A stretch of DNA of 64,000 nt from Acinetobacter shaoyimingii (GCF_011578045.1 NZ_CP049801.1:248001-312000), one strand, 5' to 3'; counted from the stretch's first letter, positions 44,436-54,796 are shown. Translations and numbers: made by a program. The notes: generated by a model from the sequence alone, not told the origin.

Positions 44436-44462
44436 AAAAAACCCACCGAAGTGGGTTTTGAT
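44436..44462 (-). terminator. Terminator of hisB-hisH
   Basis: AAAACCCAC with GTGGGTTTT and a CGAA tetraloop, U tract on the leftward strand, 26 bases past the hisH stop. Confidence 0.85.
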
Positions 44463-44487
44463 TTATATAAGGTTGAAATATATAAAT

Positions 44488-45105
44488 TTAAATATCCCAT
44501 TCCACGAAGTTTTTCAGCAGCTGTAAACCAGCCGTATGACTTTTTTCTGGATGGAATTGGGTCGCAAATAAGTTTTCTTTATGAATTGCGGTGCAGAAAT
44601 CAAGTCCATAATTACAGGTTGCAGCAACGAGATCATCTTGTTTCGGCTCTACATAGAAACTATGTACAAAGTAGAAACGTGCATCTTGTTCAATGTCTTT
44701 CCACATCGGATGACTTGAATCTGCTTGATGAACCTGATTCCAACCCATGTGTGGAACTTTTAAACCTTCTACATCTGGGAAGCGTTTCACCACACCGTCA
44801 AAAATACCCAGTGCATCTGCACCGCCATTTTCTTCAGAATGTTGCATGAGTGCTTGCATACCGACACAAATTGCAAGTACAGGTTTGTTGAAGACTGCAC
44901 GACGCACGACTTCATCAATACCAGCTTCATGCATTCCTTGCATACAATCACGCATTGCGCCTACGCCAGGGAATACAATTTTATCTGCTTGAGCAATGAG
45001 TTTGGGGGCATTGGTCACATCAACAGTAGCTCCGACATGCTCTAAAGCTTTGGCTGCTGAGTGTAGATTTCCCATGCCATAGTCAAGAAGGGCAATACGT
45101 GTCAT
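44488..45105 (-). CDS. hisH: Imidazole glycerol phosphate synthase glutaminase subunit HisH
   Basis: A 205-residue class I glutamine amidotransferase. It supplies ammonia to HisF. The nucleophile Cys is in [10 protein letters not shown] and the His/Glu pair in ATQFHPEKS. The oxyanion strand FPGVGAM is visible. Its ATG overlaps the hisB stop codon in the sequence TAATG, so translation is coupled. The partner hisF is 7 kb away. Confidence 0.97.
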   Translation of the reverse strand: MTRIALLDYGMGNLHSAAKALEHVGATVDVTNAPKLIAQADKIVFPGVGAMRDCMQGMHEAGIDEVVRRAVFNKPVLAICVGMQALMQHSEENGGADALGIFDGVVKRFPDVEGLKVPHMGWNQVHQADSSHPMWKDIEQDARFYFVHSFYVEPKQDDLVAATCNYGLDFCTAIHKENLFATQFHPEKSHTAGLQLLKNFVEWDI

Positions 45106-45698
45106 TACAAACTACCTTTAGTTGAAGCAATGGTTCCCGCTGCACGTGGGTCAAGTTCACATGCCATACGTAGTGCACGTGCGAATGCTTTAAATGTACA
45201 CTCAATTTGGTGGTGGCTATTTTTGCCTTTGAGATTATCAATGTGTAATGTCATCAACGCATGATTGACAAAACCTTGGAAAAACTCAGAGAACAAATCG
45301 ACGTCAAAAGTCCCAATACGCGCACGGGTAAATGGAATATCCATAAATAAACCTGGACGACCAGAAATATCGACCACGACACGTGACAATGCTTCGTCTA
45401 ATGGTGCATAAAAATGACCGTAGCGTCGAATTCCTTTCTTGTCACCCAAGGCTTGTGCAAAAGCTTGTCCAAGCGTGATACCGCAGTCTTCTACAGTGTG
45501 GTGATCATCGATCTCTAAATCGCCATCACAATGAATATCGATATCAAATAAGCCATGACGCTTGATTTGATCAATCATATGATCTAAAAATGGAACACCA
45601 GTATTGAGGGTGCCTTGCCCCGTACCATCAAGATTCACACGAACTCGAATTTTGGTTTCGTTGGTGTTTCTTACCACTTCACTGATACGTTGCGTCAT
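45105..45698 (-). CDS. hisB: Imidazoleglycerol-phosphate dehydratase HisB
   Basis: A 197-residue monofunctional dehydratase (no HAD phosphatase domain). It dehydrates IGP to imidazole-acetol phosphate with Mn2+. Two metal-binding repeats are present: [10 protein letters not shown] and NSHHQIE, and the substrate loop GVPFLDHMI is near residue 40. GAGGAAC precedes ATG 45698; a TTG five codons earlier has no support. It forms the first gene of the hisB-hisH unit. Confidence 0.96.
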   Translation of the reverse strand: MTQRISEVVRNTNETKIRVRVNLDGTGQGTLNTGVPFLDHMIDQIKRHGLFDIDIHCDGDLEIDDHHTVEDCGITLGQAFAQALGDKKGIRRYGHFYAPLDEALSRVVVDISGRPGLFMDIPFTRARIGTFDVDLFSEFFQGFVNHALMTLHIDNLKGKNSHHQIECTFKAFARALRMACELDPRAAGTIASTKGSL

Positions 45699-45792
45699 AG
45701 ACACGTTCCTCAAAAACGTTAAAAATGATGAATGTAAATATTTCGCTGTGACGAAAGTGACAGCATATTAGATTGCTCAGGAGGGTTAATCA

Positions 45793-46170
45793 ATGCCTAT
45801 TACCGTACATGCTATAACTTCCTTGGAAAATGATGAAGTTCGCGAACAGCTTGAGCGTTTGTATGACACCAGTCCAGAATTTGGCGATGGCGAAGATGCC
45901 ATGACACAACTTGAGCAGAATCTTCACCAGTATACAATACTTTACACCGCAGAATTTAATACAAAAATAATAGGTGCGATCTGGTGTACGGGTCAAGGTG
46001 ATCGCAAGACCTTAGAATATGTGGTGGTGCATCCTGCTAACCGAGGGCGTGGCGTTGCAGAGCGTTTGGTGGAGGAAGTTTGTCGTATGGAGGAAGCGCA
46101 CGGTGTTAAAGAATTTGAACCTGGCTGTGGTGCGATTCACCGTTGTTTAACGGCTATTGAAAAAATTTAA
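45793..46170 (+). CDS. GNAT-fold protein of the PanZ/PanM type
   Basis: A 125-residue single GNAT domain with the acetyl-CoA loop HPANRGRGVAERLVEEV. Length and the loop suit PanZ/PanM, which binds acetyl-CoA and triggers self-cleavage of pro-PanD, the aspartate decarboxylase of pantothenate synthesis. Typical PanZ lacks acetyltransferase activity. I cannot confirm the PanD-binding surface, so a small acetyltransferase remains possible. AGGAGGG stands before the ATG, indicating strong translation. Confidence 0.7.
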   Translation: MPITVHAITSLENDEVREQLERLYDTSPEFGDGEDAMTQLEQNLHQYTILYTAEFNTKIIGAIWCTGQGDRKTLEYVVVHPANRGRGVAERLVEEVCRMEEAHGVKEFEPGCGAIHRCLTAIEKI

Positions 46171-46368
46171 GCACATTCAGACGCATTTCACCTGTTTTGA
46201 ATGTATTTAAAGTAAGTGCTGAGTGGTGATATTGAGTGTGTATCAAGTTCAATGTTGCTTAAATACACATCAAAAAAACTAGATTTGCTGTAAAAGTAGG
46301 CACTTGCTAGTTTTTAATGAAAAAGGCTCTTGACGCGCTTGTGTTGAAATTGTTTAATACGCGACATC

Positions 46369-46444
46369 GGCGTGATAGCTCAGTAGGTAGAGCAACGGAT
46401 TGAAAATCCGTGTGTCCCCAGTTCGATCCTGGGTCTCGCCACCA
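46369..46444 (+). tRNA. tRNA-Phe (anticodon GAA), copy 1
   Basis: Seventy-six bases with CCA encoded. Acceptor GGCGTGA, anticodon loop TTGAAAA giving GAA, T loop GTTCGATCC. It is identical to the second copy at 46580 and is followed by its own terminator. Confidence 0.96.
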
Positions 46445-46469
46445 TATTCAAAATCTGATTTAAGATTTC

Positions 46470-46498
46470 AATCTCTGATCCCATCAGAGATTTTTTTT
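46470..46498 (+). terminator. Terminator of tRNA-Phe copy 1
   Basis: AATCTCTGAT with ATCAGAGATT and a three-base loop, followed by eight T. Confidence 0.9.
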
Positions 46499-46579
46499 GC
46501 TTGAAATTTACCCAAACAAATAAAAAAGTCATGATTTTTATTGACTATTGAACACAGTTACGGCTTAATACACCGCATC

Positions 46580-46655
46580 GGCGTGATAGCTCAGTAGGTA
46601 GAGCAACGGATTGAAAATCCGTGTGTCCCCAGTTCGATCCTGGGTCTCGCCACCA
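46580..46655 (+). tRNA. tRNA-Phe (anticodon GAA), copy 2
   Basis: Identical over 76 bases to the gene at 46369, with a short shared leader (ATCGGCGTG). Each copy has its own terminator, so they form two transcription units rather than one. Confidence 0.96.
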
Positions 46656-46660
46656 TATTT

Positions 46661-46693
46661 AAAAAACCCCAAACTTTAAGTTTGGGGTTTTTT
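46661..46693 (+). terminator. Terminator of tRNA-Phe copy 2
   Basis: AAACCCCAAACTT with AAGTTTGGGGTTT, then a T run. It begins six bases past the CCA end. Confidence 0.9.
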
Positions 46694-46818
46694 TATGCCA
46701 AATGATCTAATAAGTCTTTGAAAAGCATGGTCATGCATATTTTGTCCTACACGATCTTTTCTGAAAATACTGAAAACAGTGTAAAGTGAAGTCATATAAC
46801 AACTATAAGAATAGAGCA

Positions 46819-47619
46819 ATGAAGGACTTATTCTCAGAGCAGAGCCATATTTATCAACAGGCAAGACCGAGTTATCCGCATGCTGTGATTGCAGAAATAC
46901 TCAAACATGTACCACACAAACAATTTGCGTGGGATTGTGGAGCAGGTTTAGGTCAATTTACGCAATTATTATCTCCTTATTTTGAACAGATCGTTGCCAC
47001 AGATTTAAGTGCCCAACAGCTAAAACAAGCCCATTATTTGGAAAATGTCAGTTATCAAATTCAACATGCTGAAAAAACGTCATTCCATGATCAAACTTTT
47101 GACCTCGTTACTGTAGCGCAAGCCATTCATTGGTTTGATTTCGATGCTTTTTATGCAGAGGTTCAACGTACGCTCAAACCAGATGGGGTATTGGCTGTGA
47201 TTGGTTATGGTCTTATTCAGATTCAAGATGTCGCAGTGAATCGTTTATTGCAGTCGCTTTATTATGAAACCTTAAAGGGTTATTGGGATGCAGAAAGAAA
47301 ATATATAGATGAGGGGTATGCGACTATTCCATTTCCATTTGATGAACTGCATGTACCTCGATTAAAAATGCATTATCAGTGGAGCGTAGATCAGTTTTTG
47401 AATTACTTATCGACGTGGTCTGCTTTAAAAAAGTATAAAAAGGAAAATCAACAAGATCCTTTAAAAAAATTGGCTGAGTTTTTTCAAGAGCATGGCTATA
47501 AGCATGCTTTGTTGAATGTTGAGTTCCCAATATTTTTAAGAATTGGACGCTTGAAATCAAGTCAGATGAAAAAGAATGCTAAACGTCCATCAATCATGCG
47601 ATATTCTTTTAAATCATAG
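46819..47619 (+). CDS. Class I SAM-dependent methyltransferase (methyltransferase-11 type)
   Basis: A 266-residue methyltransferase from ATG 46819. Its motif I FAWDCGAGLGQFTQLLS is near residues 36-52; the acidic strand end is VATDLSA, and TFDLVTVAQAIHWFD is motif IV. This HWFD pattern is shared by many small-molecule methyltransferases of the trans-aconitate/ubiquinone group. No obvious pathway neighbour. The alternative start at 46786 adds eleven residues. Confidence 0.82.
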   Translation: MKDLFSEQSHIYQQARPSYPHAVIAEILKHVPHKQFAWDCGAGLGQFTQLLSPYFEQIVATDLSAQQLKQAHYLENVSYQIQHAEKTSFHDQTFDLVTVAQAIHWFDFDAFYAEVQRTLKPDGVLAVIGYGLIQIQDVAVNRLLQSLYYETLKGYWDAERKYIDEGYATIPFPFDELHVPRLKMHYQWSVDQFLNYLSTWSALKKYKKENQQDPLKKLAEFFQEHGYKHALLNVEFPIFLRIGRLKSSQMKKNAKRPSIMRYSFKS

Positions 47620-47677
47620 TTTTATGAATGTATTTCAATAATATGTTCAATTTTGGATGTCGCGCTTGTGAGGAATT

Positions 47678-48097
47678 TTAATCACGAATCAGTCGTTTGC
47701 CTAAACAAATGACATCAACTTCTTCATAGCCAAGCTGCTCATAGAAGTTTTGGACGTCAATATTTTCTTTACGTATGAGTAGTTGTAATTTTGGACATCC
47801 CAATGCAATCAAGCGCTTTTCCAAGTGTTGAATCAAGGCTGTTGCAACACCATTGCGTTGATAATGTGGATGAACGGCTAAATAATTTACCCAGCCCCGA
47901 TGTCCATCATAGCCCCCCATTAATGTGGCAATCAGTTGTTCATCTTTGACGGCAACTAAAAATAAACCATCTTTTTGCGCAGCTTTTCTAAAGATATCAA
48001 TTTCAGGACTATTCCAAGGACGTGTTAAATCACACAGCTCCCACAGCGCAATTATTTCTTCTAAATCTGAATCTACATAAGGGCGAATGATAAACAT
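47678..48097 (-). CDS. GNAT acetyltransferase, YpeA-like
   Basis: A 139-residue GNAT protein with acetyl-CoA loop VHPHYQRNGVATALIQHLE and family start MFIIRPYVDSDLEEIIALWE. It matches the YpeA group (about 140 residues) in length and in the RPWNSPEIDIFRKA segment. The acceptor is unknown. The gene is leftward and isolated. Confidence 0.85.
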   Translation of the reverse strand: MFIIRPYVDSDLEEIIALWELCDLTRPWNSPEIDIFRKAAQKDGLFLVAVKDEQLIATLMGGYDGHRGWVNYLAVHPHYQRNGVATALIQHLEKRLIALGCPKLQLLIRKENIDVQNFYEQLGYEEVDVICLGKRLIRD

Positions 48098-48318
48098 AAG
48101 GATTCAATAGATGTTTAGTCGATAATTTCAGAGTAAACTATTTTTGATGTTTTTTTAATCTAAAAATGATGAATAATGAAAATTATTTAACTGTAATGGA
48201 CTTGCGATATGTGACTCAATTGTTTAGAAAATTGATGAAACTGAATAATTAATTTATCTCGAAAATGTGGATAATGACAAAGATGAAACAATAAAATTTA
48301 TAAAAAGGATAAAGCGCT

Positions 48319-49977
48319 ATGGAAAAAGGCGAATTTGATTATATTGTCATTGGCGGTGGTTCCGCAGGTTGTGTGCTTGCTAGTCGACTTTCAGAAGATC
48401 CTCAAGTATCCGTTTGTTTGCTTGAAGCAGGTGGCGGTGGTGATGGGGTGTTGGTCAATGTCCCATGTGCTGCTGTGGTGAGTATTCCGACCAAAATTAA
48501 TAACTGGGCTTTTGAAACCGTCCCTCAAAATGGCTTAAATGGTCGAAAGGGCTATCAACCCCGTGGAAAATGTTTAGGTGGATCATCTGCGATTAATGCC
48601 ATGGTGTATATTCGAGGCAATCGTCAAGACTACGATCATTGGGCTTCGTTAGGCAACACAGGATGGTCATATCAAGACGTACTGCCTTATTTTATCAAGT
48701 CTGAAAATAACGAACGTATTCACAATGAATATCATGGTAATGATGGTCCATTGTCAGTCATCGATTTACACAGTGATAACCCGCTGCAACAGCGTTATCT
48801 GGATGCTGCAAAGGAACAAGGCTATCGTATTTTGGATGACTTCAATAGCGAAGAGCAGGAAGGTCTAGGCGTTTACCAAGTCACACATACGAATGGTGAG
48901 CGTTGTAGTGTTGCACGAGGTTATTTATTTCCACACTTGAATCGTTCAAATTTAACCGTCATTACCCATGCATTGACGCAACGTATTTTGATTGAAAACA
49001 ATAAGGCTGTTGGCGTCGAATACCGTACAGGTAATCAGGTGATACAGCTCCATGCAAAACGAGAGGTGCTACTCAGCGCAGGCGCTATTCAATCCCCACA
49101 AATTTTGATGCTCTCAGGCATTGGCGATCAAGCGGAATTGGCAGCACACGGTATTGAAGTAAAAAAACATTTGCCTGGTGTGGGTAAAAACTTTCATGAT
49201 CATCCTGATTTTATCTTTGCTTATAAGGTCAAAGAGATTGCGGGGACTTTTGGGGTATCTCTGGGAGGATCAGTTGACTTCTTTAAACAATGGCGCCGTT
49301 ATCAAAAAGAACGCCGTGGTTTGCTCACCACCAATTTTGCTGAATGCGGAGGATTTTTAAAAAGCTCTCCAGAACAGACATTACCCAATTTACAGCTACA
49401 TTTTGTCGTGGCTCTGGTCGATGATCATGCCCGTAAAATGCATATGGGGCACGGGATTTCCTGTCATGTCTGTTTGCTCAATCCAAAGAGTCGTGGCACG
49501 ATCAAAATTACAGGATCGAAAATTGATGATCCACTCCTAATTGACCCTAATTTTTATGGTGATGATTGGGATATTGAAGAAATGGTTAAAGGCTTTAAGC
49601 TGACACAGCAACTCATGCAGTCTCAATCTTTTAAAGAGATTGTCTCAGAAGATATTTTTACAGCCAAAGTCCAGTCAGATAATGAAATTCGCGAAATTTT
49701 GAGGGCTCGCTCAGATACGGTTTATCACCCTGTAGGGAGTTGTAAGATGGGTATAGATAGCATGGCTGTAGTCGATCCAGAACTCCGTGTTGATGGCATT
49801 CAGGGCTTACGTGTGGTGGATGCTTCCATCATGCCAACCGTGGTCAATGGCAATACCAACGCACCCGTGGTCATGATTGCAGAGAAGGCGGTCGATATGA
49901 TCAGGCAAAGTTATCGTCAAAGTGTTTTATCTTCAACATTAGATGCGACTCAAAGCGAACCCGCTTTGCTGAGCTAA
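48319..49977 (+). CDS. GMC-family FAD oxidoreductase (choline/alcohol dehydrogenase type)
   Basis: A 552-residue GMC enzyme. The FAD motif is FDYIVIGGGSAGCVLASRLS at residues 6-25. The GMC signatures are present (PRGKCLGGSSAINAMVYIRG; GAIQSPQILMLSG), and the C-terminal active-site His/Asn region reads YHPVGSCKMG and VNGNTNAPVVMIAEKA. Such enzymes oxidise choline, long-chain alcohols (AlkJ type) or related substrates. Without a betaine aldehyde dehydrogenase neighbour, an alcohol dehydrogenase is as likely as BetA. AAGGAT precedes the start. Confidence 0.88.
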   Translation: MEKGEFDYIVIGGGSAGCVLASRLSEDPQVSVCLLEAGGGGDGVLVNVPCAAVVSIPTKINNWAFETVPQNGLNGRKGYQPRGKCLGGSSAINAMVYIRGNRQDYDHWASLGNTGWSYQDVLPYFIKSENNERIHNEYHGNDGPLSVIDLHSDNPLQQRYLDAAKEQGYRILDDFNSEEQEGLGVYQVTHTNGERCSVARGYLFPHLNRSNLTVITHALTQRILIENNKAVGVEYRTGNQVIQLHAKREVLLSAGAIQSPQILMLSGIGDQAELAAHGIEVKKHLPGVGKNFHDHPDFIFAYKVKEIAGTFGVSLGGSVDFFKQWRRYQKERRGLLTTNFAECGGFLKSSPEQTLPNLQLHFVVALVDDHARKMHMGHGISCHVCLLNPKSRGTIKITGSKIDDPLLIDPNFYGDDWDIEEMVKGFKLTQQLMQSQSFKEIVSEDIFTAKVQSDNEIREILRARSDTVYHPVGSCKMGIDSMAVVDPELRVDGIQGLRVVDASIMPTVVNGNTNAPVVMIAEKAVDMIRQSYRQSVLSSTLDATQSEPALLS

Positions 49978-50030
49978 GCTTGGTGTTGGTGATTGTATAA
50001 AAGCCCTTTAATTCAGATATCGAAAATAAA

Positions 50031-50054
50031 AAAACGCCCAGAAGGGCGTTTTTT
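50031..50054. terminator. Bidirectional terminator
   Basis: AAAACGCCC with GGGCGTTTT and a T run, between the convergent GMC oxidoreductase gene and the acetyl-CoA hydrolase/transferase gene. Confidence 0.85.
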
Positions 50055-50073
50055 AGATGCTTAACTGAAAGAA

Positions 50074-51585
50074 TTAAGCTGATTTTTTGTCAGCAACAAG
50101 CATGTGACCTTGTTCTTCAAAGTTTGCATGCCAAGCAAGTGCTTCACGAAGAAGATGAGGTGTTTGACCACCTTTTTCACATGCGCGGTCGAAGTAATCG
50201 TTTAATGCATCACGGTACATTGGGTGTGCACAGTTATCAATGATTGCGCGAGCACGTTCACGAGGTGCTAAACCACGTAAGTCAGCAAGACCTTGTTCAG
50301 TCACAAGAACATCGACGTCATGACCTGTGTGATCTACGTGAGACGCCATTGGGACTACAGACGAAATGTCACCGCCTTTTGCAATTGATTTTGTTACAAA
50401 AATTGCAATGTGTGCATTACGTGCGAAGTCACCTGAACCGCCAATACCGTTCATCATTTTTGAACCGCATACATGCGTTGAGTTCACGTTACCGTAAATA
50501 TCAAACTCAAGTGCAGTGTTGATGCCGATAATACCTAAACGACGAACCAATTCAGGGTGGTTGGAAATTTCTTGCGGACGAAGTACAAGTTTGTCTTTGT
50601 AGTGTTCAAGATTATTAAATACTTTTTCGCCATATTTAGCAGATAAAGTAATTGAAGAACCTGAAGCGAACTTCATTTTACCTGCATCGATCAATTCGAA
50701 AGTACAGTCTTGAAGTACTTCTGAGTACATGATCAAGTCTTCAAAATTTGATTCTTTAAGACCTGTCAAAACTGCATTGGCGATTGAACCAATACCTGCT
50801 TGAAGTGGGCCTAAGTTTGAAGGTAAACGACCATTTTCAACTTCTTTTTCAAAGAAAGCGATCAAGTGGTTTGCAATACCTTGAGTTTCATCATCAGGTG
50901 CAGTCACAGTTGATGGAGAGTCATGCATTTCGCTGTTAAATACGATGCCGACAATTTTCGCAGGGTCGATATTAATCGCAGGCGTACCAATACGCTCTTC
51001 AACATGCGTCAATGGAATAGCTTGACGAGTAGGGCGATATGTTGGGATATAAATATCGTGTAAGCCTTCAAAAGCAGGGCTTAAGCTGGTGTTGATTTCA
51101 ACAATCACTTTTTCAGCAAAAATCGCAAAGCTTGCAGAGTTACCTACTGAAGTTGTTGGAATAATGCCGCCATCTTCAGTGATAGCAACCGCTTCGATCA
51201 CAGCAATATCAGGTTTTTTCAATTGCTGGTTACGCATTTGTTCAACTGTTTCTGACAAATGCTGATCGATGAACATCACTTCGCCTTTGTTGATGGCTTT
51301 ACGTAATGTGCTGTCGACTTGGAAAGGCAAACGGCGTGCTAGAACGCCAGCTTCAGTTAACTGTTTGTCTAAGTCGTTACCGAGAGACGCACCAGTGATT
51401 AAAGTGATTTTGAGTGGGTTTGCATGCGCTTGTTTAACCAATGCTAAAGGTACAGCTTTTGCTTCACCGGCACGAGTAAATCCACTCATACCTACCGTCA
51501 TACCATCTTGGATAAAAGTAGCAGCTTGTTCTGCGCTCATGACTTTGTCATGAAGGGAAGCTAATCGAATACGATCTAAAGACAT
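50074..51585 (-). CDS. Acetyl-CoA hydrolase/transferase (succinate CoA-transferase type)
   Basis: A 503-residue class I CoA-transferase fused from both halves. N-terminal CoA-binding region GMSGFTRAGEAKAVPLAL; middle GPLQAGIGSIANAVL; catalytic Glu in LIMYSEVLQD; late GIGGSGDFARNAHIAIFVTK. It matches the group with SucC-type acetyl-CoA:succinate transferase and yeast Ach1. It moves CoA between acetate and succinate, so it recycles acetyl-CoA in acetate metabolism. Length and motif order are normal. Confidence 0.92.
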   Translation of the reverse strand: MSLDRIRLASLHDKVMSAEQAATFIQDGMTVGMSGFTRAGEAKAVPLALVKQAHANPLKITLITGASLGNDLDKQLTEAGVLARRLPFQVDSTLRKAINKGEVMFIDQHLSETVEQMRNQQLKKPDIAVIEAVAITEDGGIIPTTSVGNSASFAIFAEKVIVEINTSLSPAFEGLHDIYIPTYRPTRQAIPLTHVEERIGTPAINIDPAKIVGIVFNSEMHDSPSTVTAPDDETQGIANHLIAFFEKEVENGRLPSNLGPLQAGIGSIANAVLTGLKESNFEDLIMYSEVLQDCTFELIDAGKMKFASGSSITLSAKYGEKVFNNLEHYKDKLVLRPQEISNHPELVRRLGIIGINTALEFDIYGNVNSTHVCGSKMMNGIGGSGDFARNAHIAIFVTKSIAKGGDISSVVPMASHVDHTGHDVDVLVTEQGLADLRGLAPRERARAIIDNCAHPMYRDALNDYFDRACEKGGQTPHLLREALAWHANFEEQGHMLVADKKSA

Positions 51586-51781
51586 GGTTTAAGCTCAATT
51601 CTTGTTCAAAACTTAGACGGATTGTACCGCCCCAGATCAAGATTGTGCATCTCTGTTAGTCTAAGGTCTAATTTTTTCAATAAATACCATTATAATAAAA
51701 TTTTATGCTTTATAAGGCATTGTTTTTAAAATATTTTAAAAAATCAAATAAAAATTATAATGGTTTATTTTTCAATGAAAT

Positions 51782-53242
51782 TTAGAATCTCTCACTAAAA
51801 CTCTGTTTAATTTTTTGAATCGGATTGTTGGAGACCGATTCTGTTTCTAAGTGATTCGGTAGAGGTAGAAGAATAATGGCTTCTAATCCACCTGATTCTT
51901 GATTGCGAATGACCAGTTGACCTTGGTGAATATCGACAATCCTCTTCACAATAGCAAGTCCTAAACCACTGCCTTGAACCGTTCGTGCTGAATTACCTCG
52001 AACAAAGGGTTGCATCAGTTCATCAATTTGATCTTCAGGAATACCTTCACCATGATCAATTACACTGATTTTGATGAAATTGCCTTCAACATAGGCTGAA
52101 ATTTCAATAGGTTCAGCACCATAGCGCTTAGCATTATTAATTAAATTGCCAATCAAGCGTTTTAAGGACAATGAGCGTGCTGGAAGAATTGGAACATCTT
52201 GAGGAACAAAACGAATATCTAAAGGTTTAAACTGAATGACCAGTTCTTGTAGCAAGATATTGATATTGGTGTCTTTAAGTTCTTCATCAGAACCATCACG
52301 CATATAAGAAATGAACTGATCTAAAATTGCATCCATATCTTCGACATCATAAATCAGACCTTCTTTAAGAAAGTCTTCATCGGGCATCATCTCTGCACTA
52401 AGTCGAATACGGGTGAGTGGCGTGCGTAAATCGTGTGAAATCCCCGCCAACATGATTTGACGATCACGTTCAGTTTGTTCAAGTGTGTAAATCATATGAT
52501 TAAACGCTTGGTTCACTTGCCGAATTTCTTGTGGACCATGATTGGTCTCTAAATACGGGGCTTTGCCAGTTTTACTATAGCTATTGGCTGCATTTTGTAA
52601 TCGGCTTAAGGGACGGTTCAGCTGTCGAACGAGCGTCAAGATAATGATTGCAGCAATCAAAGGAACGCCAAGTAACCATCCTAAAATCAGTTCAGGGCTA
52701 TAATTGGCATAGGTTTTTAAAGGCTCTTGAACCCAATGACCCTTCATTTCTGGGGTTTGAATCCAAATACGTGGGCTGGGTTTGAACTGGAAATACACCG
52801 TTACGTTATCGACATTGAGCTCTTTGGCGAGCGCAGACTCAATACGATTGGTAAAAAACTCTGCAATGACTTTTTCACGTGGGTTTGGATATTGAGCAGG
52901 ATCAGTCACATATTCGATACCGACGCGTTGTTTGAGCCATTGGTCAGTATCGAGTTCAGTTTCATCATGAAAAATGCGTAATTGCGGATTATTGATAATT
53001 TCTAATTCAACCGCCAAATAACGAGCGTGCTGTTGAATTTCAGGCAAATACAAGGTTTTCCAAAAAAACCAAAGAGACATAAATAAGCTAAAGAAGACAA
53101 TGAAAATCACCAACACAGTGGTGCGCATTGCAGCCGAACGTGGTTTGACTTTGTCTAAAAAACGTTCCCAAGGCGTACGTTTCTTTTCAGAATACGCTTC
53201 AAACTCATTGAATGTTTGTGGATCTATGGGATCGAGTTTCAC
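51782..53242 (-). CDS. envZ: Sensor histidine kinase EnvZ-like
   Basis: A 486-residue kinase. TM1 is near residues 40-62, a periplasmic domain follows to about 185, TM2 is near 190-210, then HAMP and the dimerisation box with phosphoacceptor His in AGISHDLRTPLTRIRLSAEM. ATPase boxes: NLINNAKRYG (N), DHGEGIP (G1), GSGLGLAIVKRI (G2). It senses osmolarity and envelope state and phosphorylates OmpR, encoded just upstream (268 bases away). The gap is longer than in enterobacteria. Confidence 0.92.
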   Translation of the reverse strand: MKLDPIDPQTFNEFEAYSEKKRTPWERFLDKVKPRSAAMRTTVLVIFIVFFSLFMSLWFFWKTLYLPEIQQHARYLAVELEIINNPQLRIFHDETELDTDQWLKQRVGIEYVTDPAQYPNPREKVIAEFFTNRIESALAKELNVDNVTVYFQFKPSPRIWIQTPEMKGHWVQEPLKTYANYSPELILGWLLGVPLIAAIIILTLVRQLNRPLSRLQNAANSYSKTGKAPYLETNHGPQEIRQVNQAFNHMIYTLEQTERDRQIMLAGISHDLRTPLTRIRLSAEMMPDEDFLKEGLIYDVEDMDAILDQFISYMRDGSDEELKDTNINILLQELVIQFKPLDIRFVPQDVPILPARSLSLKRLIGNLINNAKRYGAEPIEISAYVEGNFIKISVIDHGEGIPEDQIDELMQPFVRGNSARTVQGSGLGLAIVKRIVDIHQGQLVIRNQESGGLEAIILLPLPNHLETESVSNNPIQKIKQSFSERF

Positions 53243-53510
53243 ACCTGCTTCCTGCCAAAATTTATATCAAGATAGGGCAATGACTCATCAATGCATTGAA
53301 TATGATGCATGTGCTTTGAAACACGAAAATTATTTTGATCGATTCATTTGCCCAACATATTGCCTAGATACTGCTAAATCCTCATCTTTCAGTGATTCAC
53401 TGAATAGTTCGCTGATTTAAATCGGTTACGTTCCTTTCATGGCGTTCCAGTAAATAAGATCAAACCATTCATTGAAGCAGCGAATATCAGTGGTATCGTA
53501 TCAATCGAGT

Positions 53511-54275
53511 TTATTCAGCGCCATCTGGAACAAAGACATAACCGACGCCCCATACCGTTTGAATATAACGTGCGCGGGCAGGGTTTTCTTCAATCAAGCG
53601 GCGTAAACGTGACACTTGAACATCAATCGAGCGCTCCATTGCACCCCATTCACGACCACGCGCTAAGTTCATCAATTTATCGCGTGTTAAAGGTTCACGA
53701 GGATGTTGAACTAATGCTTTGAGTACCGCAAACTCACCTGTGGTCAATGTGACCACTTGACCTTCACGGGTCAATGTACGTGTTGATAAATCCAGTGACC
53801 AAGGACCAAATGAAACGACTTCTACATTTTGACTTGGTGCACCAGGCACTTCACGAACTTGGCGACGTAACACAGCACGAATACGCGCTAACAATTCATT
53901 TGGATTGAACGGTTTTGGTAAGTAGTCATCAGCACCAGCCTCTAGCCCTGCAATACGGTCAGAGTCACTACCACGAGCAGTGAGCATAATGATTGGGGTA
54001 TCGATGTTAGATTGGCGTAGGCGACGGCAAATACTTAAGCCATCTTCTACAGGAAGCATGAAATCGAGCACGATGAGTGAAAAGAGTTCACGTTGTAGTA
54101 ACCGATCCATTTGCGTTGCATCATGAGCGGTTTTAACAACGAATCCTTTGTCTTCTAAGAAACGCTGTAAAAGGGTACGTAAACGTACATCATCATCGAC
54201 AACTAAAATTCGTTCGACACGATCAGTTTCATTGTGTACGACGTCTGTATTTTCAGCAGGTACAACCAAACTCAT
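53511..54275 (-). CDS. ompR: Response regulator OmpR
   Basis: A 254-residue OmpR/PhoB regulator. The receiver (residues 20-135) has the phospho-Asp in LIVLDFMLPVEDG and the Lys in YLPKPFNPNELLARI. The winged helix (155-250) includes GEFAVLKALVQHPREPL and RSIDVQVSRLRRLIEENPA. It controls outer-membrane and osmotic genes with EnvZ. Upstream is a 520-base A+T-rich spacer shared with the divergent tex gene. Confidence 0.96.
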   Translation of the reverse strand: MSLVVPAENTDVVHNETDRVERILVVDDDVRLRTLLQRFLEDKGFVVKTAHDATQMDRLLQRELFSLIVLDFMLPVEDGLSICRRLRQSNIDTPIIMLTARGSDSDRIAGLEAGADDYLPKPFNPNELLARIRAVLRRQVREVPGAPSQNVEVVSFGPWSLDLSTRTLTREGQVVTLTTGEFAVLKALVQHPREPLTRDKLMNLARGREWGAMERSIDVQVSRLRRLIEENPARARYIQTVWGVGYVFVPDGAE

Positions 54276-54796
54276 GATGCACTCCCTTAAGTTGTATTTA
54301 TAAATATTTGTAGATCACAGTATAATGCTTAAGTTCTTGTTATGACTATGTATCAATTTGCTCAAAATTACAATTCTATCTGTATTTTGAAACCAAAACA
54401 CAACATCCCTAAAAAATCGATACTTTTCTAGAATATCTGAGCAAATTACTCGCCTTTGATGAAGGTAGAAAAACCAGTTTAATGAATTGTTTTTTTTAAA
54501 TTTAAAAGATTATTGTTAAGTTTTTCTAAATCAAAAATTTAGCTGATGTTTTTAATTGAAATTTACTTTAAATTTTCATCTGAACTTGATGATTTTTTTT
54601 AATTCAATCGACATAAAATTTAAAGGGCTTACATTCCTGATTTTTATAACATGGCACAGATTTCATACCAAAAAAAGCAAAAAATGAAACTTTTATCAAA
54701 ATTTCCATTGCAAATATTCAAAACAACTGTGGATTTTATGGTCTTGGTCTTTATAATCACTAACTTTTAGTCCTTATCCTTGTGGAATTAAACACG
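54276..54796. other. Divergent promoter region of ompR and tex
   Basis: A 521-base A+T-rich spacer without a gene that I can support. It must hold the promoters of ompR (leftward) and tex (rightward). No strong palindrome or terminator is seen. Confidence 0.5.

Noticed and set aside
46369..46655. The two tRNA-Phe copies as flanks of an insertion
   Set aside because: Only 135 bases with a terminator lie between them; this is a simple tandem duplication of a tRNA unit.
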